From Umbilicaria muhlenbergii (lineage: Eukaryota > Ascomycota > Lecanoromycetes > Umbilicariales > Umbilicariaceae), in assembly GCA_000611775.1 (NCBI GenBank), contig KK106986.1, positions 1,972,954-2,036,953 of the forward strand: a stretch of DNA of 64,000 bases. The letters are read 5' to 3'. The first letter of the stretch is position 1. Each line of letters begins with the position of its first letter. A program made the translations under genes and the position numbers. Below are positions 24,299 to 33,212 of this stretch, in pieces. The notes under the pieces were generated by a model. It did no database searches and had not been told where the DNA came from. It saw nothing but the letters and a program-made list of their open reading frames with translations.

Positions 24299-24530
24299 TT
24301 CCGACTGGCTTACTATGTATAGAATGTGCAGGAGGCTTGCTACTAGTAGTGGTGGCGTATGGGAAACTCCGCCCCAAAAAAGCAGCATTAGTCAGGACAT
24401 GAGTTCTTCGGTTGCATTATGAACAGACGTCTATTCATGAATTGACTGTTGAATTATGAATGATCTAGTTGATTTGTGACTAGACTGGGTTGCTTTATGA
24501 ATCATAAAAATTCGTGGTGCAACCGGAACA
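24299..24530 (-). repeat. outer terminal inverted repeat, right copy (...CCGGAACA)
   Basis: Reverse complement of 17990-18220, ending TGCAACCGGAACA. With the left copy it brackets 17990-24530 (6,541 bp). I could not find a matching target-site duplication in the flanks (GGCTG on the left, ATTTC on the right), so rearrangement after insertion is possible. Confidence 0.85.
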
Positions 24531-25029
24531 ATTTCAGGGTGGATTTCGGGGTTCAGGCTCCTCAGCCATGGCCTTATAATTAGGCGAATTCTCCTTTGTT
24601 CTAGCAATAAGTCTGTCTTTACCGAAATAATTTCAACACATTGGAGTAACACGGATGATCTAGATGGTATAGGCTATTGACATGGCGAAGACTTCAGACG
24701 GTGATATGATCTAGAATTTTCTAGTAAGGTTCAGATGTGATCGAGGCCTATTTGTACATTCCATCTCTGAATGCCGATGACTCTGGTACTCACCAAAACT
24801 GATGCTCTTGTTTTACACTGTCTCAGTAATGGCTCGGACCTCGAGTTACAACCAGCTGCAGTCAGTTCACATTCGAAAACTTCATAAGTGTGGGACAAAT
24901 TCAAGAACAAAGAATATGCCATCTCAAAGCCTTCTTTCCGGCCTTGAAAGAACCATGAATCATTTGAGGACTACACCGAGGTCTTTCTCTCCAGAAGTGA
25001 CGGTAGCAGCGGCCATAGCCACGAAGGCG

Positions 25030-25701
25030 TTAACCCTCACTGTTGAAAAGTACCCTCTTTGTAACAACTAAAGTCCGCAATACATCTCGTCGTTCAACAA
25101 ATTTATTCTCGTCCTCACCCTTAGCTCTCTCACGCGCAGCTCTCTCACGCGCAGCTCTCTCACACGCGCTCCCACAGCGGCTAGGGTTTCCGTGGTGTAT
25201 GAATATATCCTGTGGGCACTGATATACCTTCTCAGTTCCCCAAGAAGGATGGTACGATCGCTCAGTGTTTCCGTCGACGGTGGCATTATAGGCTTCCCCA
25301 TATGTTCCTTGCCCTTTCAGCTCCTCCACCGAATACTGAATCTTCACAGCATGTAGATAGCCCTTCTCCTTGACCCATTTGTGAAGTGGTTCGACCCCAA
25401 AATATACCGCTTCCTCTTGAAGGGCTTGATAAAATGCATAGTCGAACCCGTGGCTTTTATCGTAGACAATCGGTAGCACTCCACGCCGTAAGTAGCGTAG
25501 AATGTGCGTGAAGAGATCTGGATCCGCGTCGACAAAATATGAGCCGTCTTCGGATCGGGAATCTTCCCAGCGGTCAGAGAGTAGTGAGGCGAAGAAGGTG
25601 GATCCATCGCAGAGTGTTGAGGTGAGCGTCGTGAAACGACGTTCGCCAACTTGCAAATCAACACGAGGGTTGGACGGCGGGGAGGACGAGGATAAAGACA
25701 T
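25030..25701 (-). CDS. BTB/POZ (T1-type) domain protein
   Basis: Intron-less 223-residue frame. Residues ~10-115 fit a potassium-channel tetramerisation (BTB_2) domain: VDLQVGERRFTTLTSTL, FFASLLSDRW, DGSYFVDADPDLFTHILRYL, RRGVLPI and ALQEEAVYFGVEPL. Such BTB proteins oligomerise and in animals often serve as cullin-3 adaptors; in fungi most are uncharacterised. Residues ~180-200 contain a 5-residue (15-bp) tandem repeat AARERAARERA. It lies 500 bp from the transposon nest and is followed on the other strand by a decayed IFI6-like gene. Confidence 0.8.
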   Translation of the reverse strand: MSLSSSSPPSNPRVDLQVGERRFTTLTSTLCDGSTFFASLLSDRWEDSRSEDGSYFVDADPDLFTHILRYLRRGVLPIVYDKSHGFDYAFYQALQEEAVYFGVEPLHKWVKEKGYLHAVKIQYSVEELKGQGTYGEAYNATVDGNTERSYHPSWGTEKVYQCPQDIFIHHGNPSRCGSACERAARERAARERAKGEDENKFVERRDVLRTLVVTKRVLFNSEG

Positions 25702-25879
25702 ATTGAATTTCCCTGGCGATGAAATGAGGGCTCACACGAATGCAAGGAATAATGGTAGTTGTGATATCAGGGGTTTTGCACTTGCTATTTCTATGGATTT
25801 CACAGAATTTATCAGCAGTTGACTCACCTGAATCACTTCAGTAGCCATATCTAATATGAAAGGCATACCTGTATCTCTT

Positions 25880-26199
25880 CACTTTCCAACCCACCGGCGA
25901 TCTATTCTCGACCGCCGCTGCAGTTACTCTGGCAATTCTTGGCGCCGTGGGCTTTAGTGCGCTGGATCTAGTTGCTGACAGCGCAGCGGCAGGATGGCAA
26001 AACTTCTCTCAGTATTGTTGGAGGGGGACGCCTTTTCGGCGGGTGTCAGAGTACGGCTATGGGTGAAGCCGCGGTCAATGCGACGGTTGCTACAGGTGCA
26101 GCGGGTGGAGGAGTTGTAGCTCTCGCAATAGCGGTGGCAGCAGGACAGAATGAGGCTGTAGATGTAAATGAGCTAACAGAGAAGTTTAAGGTAGTCTAG
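25880..26199 (+). pseudogene. IFI6/ISG12-like gene, decayed copy
   Basis: One frame reads AAAVTLAILGAVGFSALDLV then AAAGWQ; the family text continues in another frame from LSIVGGGRLFGGCQSTAMG through AAGGGVVALAIAVAAG to a stop at 26199. The switch lies near GGCAAAACTTC and looks like a one-base insertion; an error or odd splice cannot be excluded. The Gly/Ala-rich helices and GWQ...S.AMG pattern match the interferon-induced 6-16 family (IFI6/IFI27), small membrane proteins found in animals and many fungi. No clear start codon. A better copy lies at 28291-28752. Confidence 0.55.
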
Positions 26200-26812
26200 A
26201 GGAAGGGAGATTTCACAGAGGCCTGAGGGCTGGGCTCAACAGGATAAAAACAGAAGTGATAGCTGTGAGCTTGATCTTCTCTGACTCTGCCATGAGGAGT
26301 GTTATGAGGAAAAGTAAGTGATGATGTAATACAGACCTTTACACCTTGGGCACCCAGCTGCTTTAATAGAGTGAATGCCATTGAAGGATAGACTCTTCCT
26401 TAAAGTTGGCTCATTAGAGTTATGAAGGATTTGATATTATTATAGTAAGCTAAGCTTCTTTGATGCGTAGCTGCTCTTAGTTAAGCGTTCTCCCAAGACC
26501 TTCCATCACGTGCTGAGCCCCTCTAATAAAATCCCGCAGATACGGTTCTGCCTACTTGTTGCATTCGTATTGCCATCCTTCTCGTAACGCAACAAGACCA
26601 CATCTAGTCAAAACGATAAAGTACAGTCAATTAGTGTCGTGTCAGAAATGCCTTCAAGCACCTTAACCGCTAGTGGAGATGCCTCAGACAAATTCATTTA
26701 TTTAGACAAAGTCAATGTTCCTCAACTCATTAGAGTTCAAACCGCGCTTAGCGCGCTCCCCTACGCGTTCATCAAGTCCGCAGTTAACCTTCAAAACCTT
26801 AGCAAGTCTCCC
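26200..26812. other. intergenic, transposon-flank sequence
   Basis: About 600 bp. The part around 26220-26400 looks mutated in the same way as the transposon fossils. No gene seen. Confidence 0.3.
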
Positions 26813-27056
26813 TGTTGAATTTCGCCGATTCGCCGCCGAGCAGACGTCATTGGGGCAGGGGTTTAGGGCAGGGGTTCCTAGCAAGAGAAGCAGTCACGTC
26901 ATGGGTGTACGTATGTTTTGGCTTAGCGAAAAGCTCCTTAACATGTATATTAACGGCTCGAAAGCCTCGAGTTTCTGCTTTCTTCCTCACGTTCATTTAT
27001 ATCATTTGGGCGATATTTAGGAAGATACAATACATTTATTTGGTCTCTATATCATC

Positions 27057-28227
27057 CGGCAAATATCCCCCGAGTACCCCTTTTTTTTTTTTCTTTCCGG
27101 GGAGTACCCCTTTTTGACTGTATATCGCAGGAGTACCCCCCCCCTAAAAATTACACGCCTGTGCGGTCTAACGGCCAAAATTGGCCCGCTCATAGACTGC
27201 ATCAGCTGTAGTATTCCTTTATATTTCATTAGGCTAGAAGAACGGTTCTTTTTACAAATTAAGACTCATGACTTACGCTTTATGAACTTAGGACTCCTGT
27301 TGATCAACAACTCATCAATTCACAGCAGGAGACAATGAACTCACACCTTCACATGATGTCTCCTGTCAGTACCTACCAGACGTTGTGCACCTGATAGGGA
27401 AGCTAAGATGAGTTCACGAAAGCTTTGCCTTCAAAACATTGAACAGACTCATTGAGTCTACAAATGTGACTTCAAAAGCCCATTACACATGGCCAGCCTT
27501 CAAAACATTGCCTCAAACACGTGACTTCAGAAGCTCATTACACATGGTCAGCTTCCACCTCAACTGAGTGAATATGACTCATATTCAAGCGCTTCAATAG
27601 CAGATGACTAATAAGAAGAGGGATACAACTGATGTGCATGAAGCATTGTTTAAGGCTTTTGTCAACTTTTTAAGTAGGAATTCCTTGTGCTTAAACCTGA
27701 ATGTGGATTGTAGCGTTCAGTGACACTAACATCATCAGGATTTTCTCTCAGACTACATATGTTTACAAGATCAAAGTTTTCCCTGAGGGCCAGGTTCTCT
27801 GCAACATTCAATCAGAAGCAGGAGCTAGTCACTCAGGCAGAAGAGTGAAGTACAGTACTTTTATCACCTTATGATGATAATGTTTCATAGCCCTAGGCTG
27901 CATAAGCACTTAAAACTTGAAGTAATAAAAAAAATCATCAATTCACAGTCATTTAAGCTTCAGTCATGAAGGGAAATGTGATTCTCACAGCAATTGAGAC
28001 ATTTGAGGTTGTGAGACATATTGTGACTGTCAACTGAGATTATTCTGAAAGCTTGATTTACGGTAGGAAGGTGAGTTTAGTGAAAAATGAAAGGGTTGAG
28101 GGAAATGAGAGTTTATCAAGTGCAGGCTTCATGGACTAGCGGCAGTGACACTCCCGCGATATACAGTCAAAAAGGGGTACTCCCCGGAAAGAAAAAAAAA
28201 AAAGGGGTACTCGGGGGATATTTGCCG
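27057..28227. mobile_element. 1,171-bp TIR element with 10-bp target duplication (MULE-like, non-autonomous)
   Basis: Inverted repeats of about 76 bp (27057-27132 and 28152-28227; one difference seen) begin CGGCAAATATCCCCCGAGTA and contain a T12 tract and a GGGGAGTACCCC palindrome. The 10-bp direct repeat CTATATCATC flanks it exactly (27047-27056, 28228-28237). A 10-bp duplication with moderately long TIRs fits Mutator-like elements. The interior is AT-rich, CpG-poor and shows no transposase. Nearly identical TIRs but a mutated interior suggest the TIRs escaped or the insertion is fairly young. Confidence 0.85.
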
Positions 28228-28290
28228 CTATATCATCCCATTACAACACTCCCCTCCTTCATGATCCATCAAAGCCAAAGCTAACACTGA

Positions 28291-28752
28291 GCCGTCCACC
28301 ACCTTGGACCAAGGCTCTTCGCGCTCCTGAAAGATATTTCCGCCTGGGTGCGTGATCATCCCTACGAATTCGCCGCTCTCCTGGGTGGTAGCACACTCTT
28401 TACGCTTAGCTGTGCGATACCCATGATTCTTGGGGCGATGGGATTCAGTGCGGTTGGGCCTGTAGCCGGGAGTATCGCTACAGGGTGGCAAGCGTCGTTA
28501 GGATCTGTGGTTTCCCCATCATTGTTTGCTTTCTTGCAGAGCGCGGCGATGGGCGGGGCGGCAATGGGCGTTTTTACAGGAATCGGGGCGGCGGGAGTGG
28601 GGATAGCGGCTATGGGTGCGTTAGTGGCGGTAAGAGGGAAGGTGGCGGGGTTGCTAGGGGGGATTGGCAGATGGGTAGTGGCGGTAAGAGGGAAGGTGGC
28701 GGGGTTGCTAGGGGGGATTGGCAGATGGGGCTGGAAGAGGAAGGAGGATTAG
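28291..28752 (+). CDS. IFI6/ISG12-like membrane protein
   Basis: The open frame starts after a TGA at 28288 and reads VRDHPYEFAALLGGSTLFTL, then IPMILGAMGFSAVGPVAGSI, ATGWQASLGSVV and LFAFLQSAAMGGAAMG, a good match to the interferon-induced 6-16 family: two or three Gly/Ala-rich helices that insert into membranes (mitochondrial in animals, linked to apoptosis). The C-terminus contains an 18-residue unit (VAVRGKVAGLLGGIGRWV) duplicated by a perfect 54-bp tandem repeat at 28622-28729. I see no ATG in frame before 28348, so a first exon is missing or unresolved; the 1.17-kb insertion ends only 60 bp upstream and may have split it. Confidence 0.6.
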   Translation, partial: AVHHLGPRLFALLKDISAWVRDHPYEFAALLGGSTLFTLSCAIPMILGAMGFSAVGPVAGSIATGWQASLGSVVSPSLFAFLQSAAMGGAAMGVFTGIGAAGVGIAAMGALVAVRGKVAGLLGGIGRWVVAVRGKVAGLLGGIGRWGWKRKED

Positions 28753-30815
28753 TGACTTGGAGATCAACGACTGGTAATAGCCGACTGTCTGACGGCAGTG
28801 TTACAGTACTTTTAGCCGGCTCAGCTGTACGGTTGGCCCTAGATACACGGCGGCAAGATGGTGATACATGGTGTGGACAATCTTGCACACAAACAAATGT
28901 TTATGGTAACATGACCATGCTGGAACAAATGAGACACCGCGATGATATCTTCAGGGTGTTAATGAAGGACGATAGGAACTTACAGGCACTAACTAACTCT
29001 CATTGTGATTGGCTAGAACCATGTCCTGCAAATAGCATCTTGTATGTTGCGTAGTTCTGTGTGACAATTTCTGTAAATGCATCTTCTTATCCGGAGCCAC
29101 TCCATATCTAGATACATTTTCAAGTATTGCAAAGGCTCCACAGTCTTTCTGAGCCTACAAAGCGCAAGGATGGATAGCACTACAGCGATTACCACATGAT
29201 ATCCAGATGCATCAACCAACCTATGCAGCGTAATATGTTGAGTAGAACGATTGTTTAGAGGCCAAATAAATGTATCATTGCACTAGCTAAATATCGGTCC
29301 AAACTGACTGTAATGAACGTAAGGAAGAAAGCAGAAACTCGAGGCCATAGAGGCGTTAATATACCTGTTTAGGAGCTCCTCACTAAGCCTACCTACTCAT
29401 GACGTTCCTACACATGACGTGACTGCTTTTCTCGCTAGAACCCCTGCCCGAAAATGACGTCTGCTCGACGGCGAATCGGCGAAATTCAACATAATAAAGT
29501 ACCTAAGACAAACAAGGGCTCATCAGAAGCTTGACGGCGGCAAAGCTATATCTTCTCAGACAGGTGGATTTCAGGAACGTTGGCTGCATGACTCTTGAAA
29601 AGCATCATGCTGTCGAGCAGGACGTTTTTCATCCTATGAGGTATTGCTTGTGCGGCCTCCCGCGCCCTTGTTTCACTCTCTTTTGTTGATGATATCTCCT
29701 TCCCAACTCTGCTGCTCGTATGTAATGGTCATCGGAGATGGTTGGGGCCATTTCATTGTCTGCATATTTTCATCTCACTATATCGCTTCTTACCCCCCAA
29801 GGCTGGTTGAGTGGGGTGAGGTCAGTTTAGGAGGTGTGATGCGGTGAGGTTTGATAGATGCATAGCTGCTGAAGTCTAACTCATCCCCCGTCTCTTCAAT
29901 TTCCTCATCTGATGAAAGTGGCGGCGAAAAGCGGCGTTTTTTGATATCATGCTTCACGGGAAGCTTCTCCTCAGCGGCAGACTGAGACCTTTTCTTCTTG
30001 TCTCGCAGTAGAGACGTGTTTCTCGTGGCTATCGCTGTCAATTTGTTCTTCTTGGTCGTCGTCTTCTTCTCCCGCTTCTCTGTTATTTACTTTCACGTCA
30101 TTGCCGTCACATTGATCTTTCTTATCCTCACCAGTCGGCTTGGACGTAATAACTAATTCTACAATGACTCCTGCGGCCATTACAATAGGGCAGGGATTCA
30201 ATTACTCTGCCATGGGAGTAGCCGCAAGATGGCTCAACTGAGGAACACCCACTTCGCCCTCTTTCTCAGCTAATGTTGCTCGAGGAACTTCTCTTTGAGC
30301 TTGATGAATTGGAGTCAGATCGAAGAGTCCACCCATCTACTGTGGTTCCAGAGTACGACTCTACTACACGCAGAATACCGGCTAAAAAGTGGTAGGTGAC
30401 AAAGGTTGTTGTTGATGGCATCGTCTGAGTTTCAACCCTATGCAAATACCATCTTACCTCCATCCTTGAACCAGAACTGTAGAGTCGTCCGTGGAGAGCC
30501 GAAAAAGCAGAAGATGGCTCCGGGAAATAGATTTCGTGGCTGCTCATGAAACATGCATGTTTCACGCCTACCAAGGCCAGTCCCAATGTGACTGCCTTGG
30601 CCTCGCGGTCCTACAGAACTGATATGTCTTACAGGGCACGTGCGGAGACACTTCCGGGGCTAATTCTCCATCAGCACGTCCACTACATTGATCCCAATGA
30701 AATTGTTCGTCCTGGCTATATACCCACACAAAGGGGAGCATCTACCTTCTGTCAATGACATCAAGACTACATCATCCACTTCCCCATCACCTCCACACGA
30801 AAGTAACGAATCAAT
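28753..30815. other. transposon flank and intergenic region
   Basis: Contains the right TIR of the IFI6-carrying element (to 29491). Between about 29810 and 30200 on the minus strand, two overlapping frames (HDIKKRRFSPPLSSDEEIEE in one) are acidic and low-complexity and might be a decayed gene end; I cannot assign it. The rest shows no gene. Confidence 0.3.
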
Positions 30816-31437
30816 ATGCGAGCCTTCAGTCTTCGCCACATCATGGCCCTTGTCCAGTCCAACGCTTTCACCATGGCAGTACCAATCACCACCCCTTCTC
30901 TAGCTCCCCGCAGTCACTTCTGCTACAACGGCCCCACCACTGTAGCCGGCACGTAAGTCCACATCCATTCCAACTGCCTCACCACCCTCCATCAAAGCCG
31001 CTGACCTCTTCTCTAGCGTCTTCTCCGCTGGCACTACCGCCTCTTCTACGCTTTCTCCTCGCTACTCCACCTTCCCCACCGTCATCTGGTGCGCGCCCGG
31101 CAGCCGCACATACGTGCAAATCCAGATGCTGCACCCCGTCGCCGGCCCCGTCGTCAGCGCTATGCTGCGAACGGCCTACGCCATTGCCATGGCGCACGTC
31201 TATGTCGACAACGGCGAGCATGACGGCGTGATTGGTAATAATGGCCATTTTCGCTGGGAGGATGCGCATGGGCTGGCGCTCGAGACTTGGAATACTAATA
31301 ATCATCAGACTACTTATGGGGTTTTGGCGGCTGCGATCAGGGCACTGTGGGGGTTTATGGCTGAGGGGGGGTTTGGGACGGCGAGGTTTACGATCTTTGA
31401 TGGGGATAATGAGGTTGGGGCTGGGACGTTGGATTAG
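30816..31437 (+). CDS. small secreted protein, paralogue 3 of 5
   Basis: Exons 30816-30952 and 31017-31437 (intron 64 bp, GTAAGT...CTCTAG, phase 2) give 185 residues. The N-terminus MRAFSLRHIMALVQSNAF is a weaker signal peptide than in its relatives, but closely parallels paralogue 5 (MRAFALSTVLVLFQFNAL). First Cys: SHFCYNGPTTVAGT; second: VIWCAPGS. The C-terminal core reads LALETWNTNNHQTTYGVLAA, WGFMAEGGFGTARFTIFDG and NEVGAGTLD. It differs from paralogues 1 and 2 by an insert with GVIGNNGHFRW, also present in paralogue 5, so 3 and 5 form a subgroup. Upstream lies the transposon-rich region. Confidence 0.82.
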
Positions 31438-32047
31438 GGGTGGGGGGTGGGGATGCTGTAGGGCGTTGGTGGGACGATGTTGGTGTTGAGAGATTTTAGA
31501 GAGATGTGAACTGAAGTCGCGGAAAAGAAGGGAAAAAGGGGTGTTTTGATTGTAACTATGATTGAGTTGTGGGGTGTCTCATAGACCCTCGAGCAGGTGG
31601 CTTGCAATGCATTTTCCAAGTTCCGCTTTCAAGGTTCAATGCACTGCACTTCAATTTCATGTTGGCCTTCGGGACGGACATGCGCTGTCCCTGCACCACT
31701 TGGTTGGTCCTACTAACTGACTATTATCCTTTCACCGGATCGCAAGTACGAAACACTCCTTATCTTACTCATCGCTACCTAGTACGCCACCACACTTTCA
31801 CTCCCGCTACTAGCGCACCTAATCCCTCCGACCTGCCGCCCCGACCCCGCTGCCGTAGTTAAAACAAAACGGAAACCATATTAGCGAACGTCACGGCGCA
31901 TCAGCCACCACGCCGTCCCCCCCCTATATTTCCACTCCACCTCCCGCCCACAGTGACGTTCCGTTCCACAAACAGAGGGTACCAAGCCATCATCTTCGGC
32001 GCCTCCGGCATCACCGGCTGGGCACTTTTGCGCGAAAATCTTATCTA

Positions 32048-33212
32048 GAGTAATCAACCGACATCCGAGCCACACCGCCATTCGAGGCGCTAGTCCTCGA
32101 ACATTAAACCCCATGTATAGAGCCAATATTAATCCACAACCATGTTATATAATGGAATAAATGAATGCTCTATAGCTTCTCTGAGGCCTCTGAGTCTGTA
32201 GACTCGCTGTCTGTAGATATTTCATCCTCTGGTACAGCCACATATGGCAAAATCAGCAATTTACTTCGCTCCACCGTCTTCCTTCCTTTCGCCTTGGCTT
32301 TCTCCAGTAGAACCTTCTTATATTCAGCCCGGATCTCTCTATGCCTCCTCTTTCGTGCTTTCTCTGCCTCCTTACGGTCCTCCTCTGCTCTAAGCCCTAG
32401 GGCAACATCCTTCGTAAGCAGACGTCCTTCTGTAGTTAGAACCTTTCGGGAGCGCTTTTTTCTCTGTTGACTGGCTTCCAAAAGTGTCTTATTCTGGTCT
32501 TGTAAAAGCACATTGTGACTGTGTGAATAAGTGGCGACTTTGGAGAGTTGTCGAAGGCGTTTTTCTGTATTGGGAGAGGCCTCAACACGCTTGAGTATGG
32601 TGTCCATATGGGAGGTTATTTGGGGCACGGTTCGAGGTGTAATTGGAATACCAGAAGAGCCACGATGACGGGGGGTAGTAGGGTGAATTTCTTCTTCTGG
32701 AGCAGGCGAAGAAGGCAGTTTTTGAAGAACTGTGTCTGGATTATATGGAACCAGACCAGTGGCTTTAGAAACAGAAGATTCGCCCTGATTTTCTGCTACT
32801 AAACATTCGGCGAATTTTTTGACCATAGAGACCTGGGGAGGAAATCCGTGAGCAATGAAACGCTCACAGTAGTCCACGATAAGCTGCTCTTCTAGAGGAG
32901 AAAGCAGCTGTTGATCTGCAGCAGCGTCTTCATGTGTCCTTCGTCCATTTACACGGTGTCCCAGGGTGGAAGCTGGAATGTCATATAAACGGGCAATTTC
33001 AGCATAAGAGAGGGTGTTTTTAGGGTCTAAACAATAAGCAACTGCTCTGGCCATACGCTCCTGAAGCTCCATATGCTCAGTGTCCAAATACTGAGCGTTT
33101 GAAGCCATGGTTGTGGTTGAAAAGCATTACATTGATTCTATTCACGGGGGTTTAGGGCGGGGTAGACTAGCGCCTCGAATGGCGGTGTGGCTCGGATGTC
33201 GGTTGATTACTC
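32048..33212 (-). mobile_element. pogo/Fot1-type DNA transposon, internally deleted, TA target duplication
   Basis: Perfect 48-bp inverted repeats (GAGTAATCAACCGACATCCG... at 32048 and its complement ending at 33212) are flanked by TA on both sides (32046-32047, 33213-33214). Removing the element and one TA restores the reading frame of the PRISE-like gene. Size 1,165 bp. Perfect TIRs and a clean TA duplication point to a recent insertion, later than or during decay of the host gene. Confidence 0.9.
32170..33108 (-). CDS. pogo-type transposon protein lacking the DDE domain
   Basis: An intact 312-residue ATG-started frame inside the pogo element. Residues ~15-60 form the Psq/CENP-B-type helix-turn-helix: MARAVAYCLDPKNTLSYAEI ARLYDIPASTLGHRV. 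Residues ~70-110 (LSPLEEQLIVDYCERFIAHG) match the start of the second DNA-binding lobe. The sequence then jumps directly to SKATGLVPYNPDTVLQKLP, text that in full-length fungal pogo transposases follows the DDE catalytic core, and ends in a Lys/Arg-rich helical tail and an acidic SDSES segment. So the catalytic domain is gone but the frame is kept. It could bind TIRs without cutting, i.e. act as a competitor of full transposases, or simply be a chance in-frame deletion. Confidence 0.8.
   Translation of the reverse strand: MASNAQYLDTEHMELQERMARAVAYCLDPKNTLSYAEIARLYDIPASTLGHRVNGRRTHEDAAADQQLLSPLEEQLIVDYCERFIAHGFPPQVSMVKKFAECLVAENQGESSVSKATGLVPYNPDTVLQKLPSSPAPEEEIHPTTPRHRGSSGIPITPRTVPQITSHMDTILKRVEASPNTEKRLRQLSKVATYSHSHNVLLQDQNKTLLEASQQRKKRSRKVLTTEGRLLTKDVALGLRAEEDRKEAEKARKRRHREIRAEYKKVLLEKAKAKGRKTVERSKLLILPYVAVPEDEISTDSESTDSEASEKL

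Larger units (their letters stand above)
26813..29491. mobile_element. TIR element (TGTTGAATT...AATTCAACA) carrying an IFI6-like gene
   Basis: Inverted repeats at 26813-27046 and about 29265-29491 (roughly 230 bp, clearly homologous but with small differences) share TGTTGAATTTCGCC, the AGCAGACGTCATT block and CCTCGAGTTTCTGC. Between them are an IFI6-like gene and an inserted 1.17-kb element (27057-28227). Without that insert the element is about 1.5 kb. No transposase is inside, so it would be non-autonomous. Its termini TGTT...AACA resemble those of the outer and inner repeats at 18-24.5 kb. I found no target-site duplication. Confidence 0.65.
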
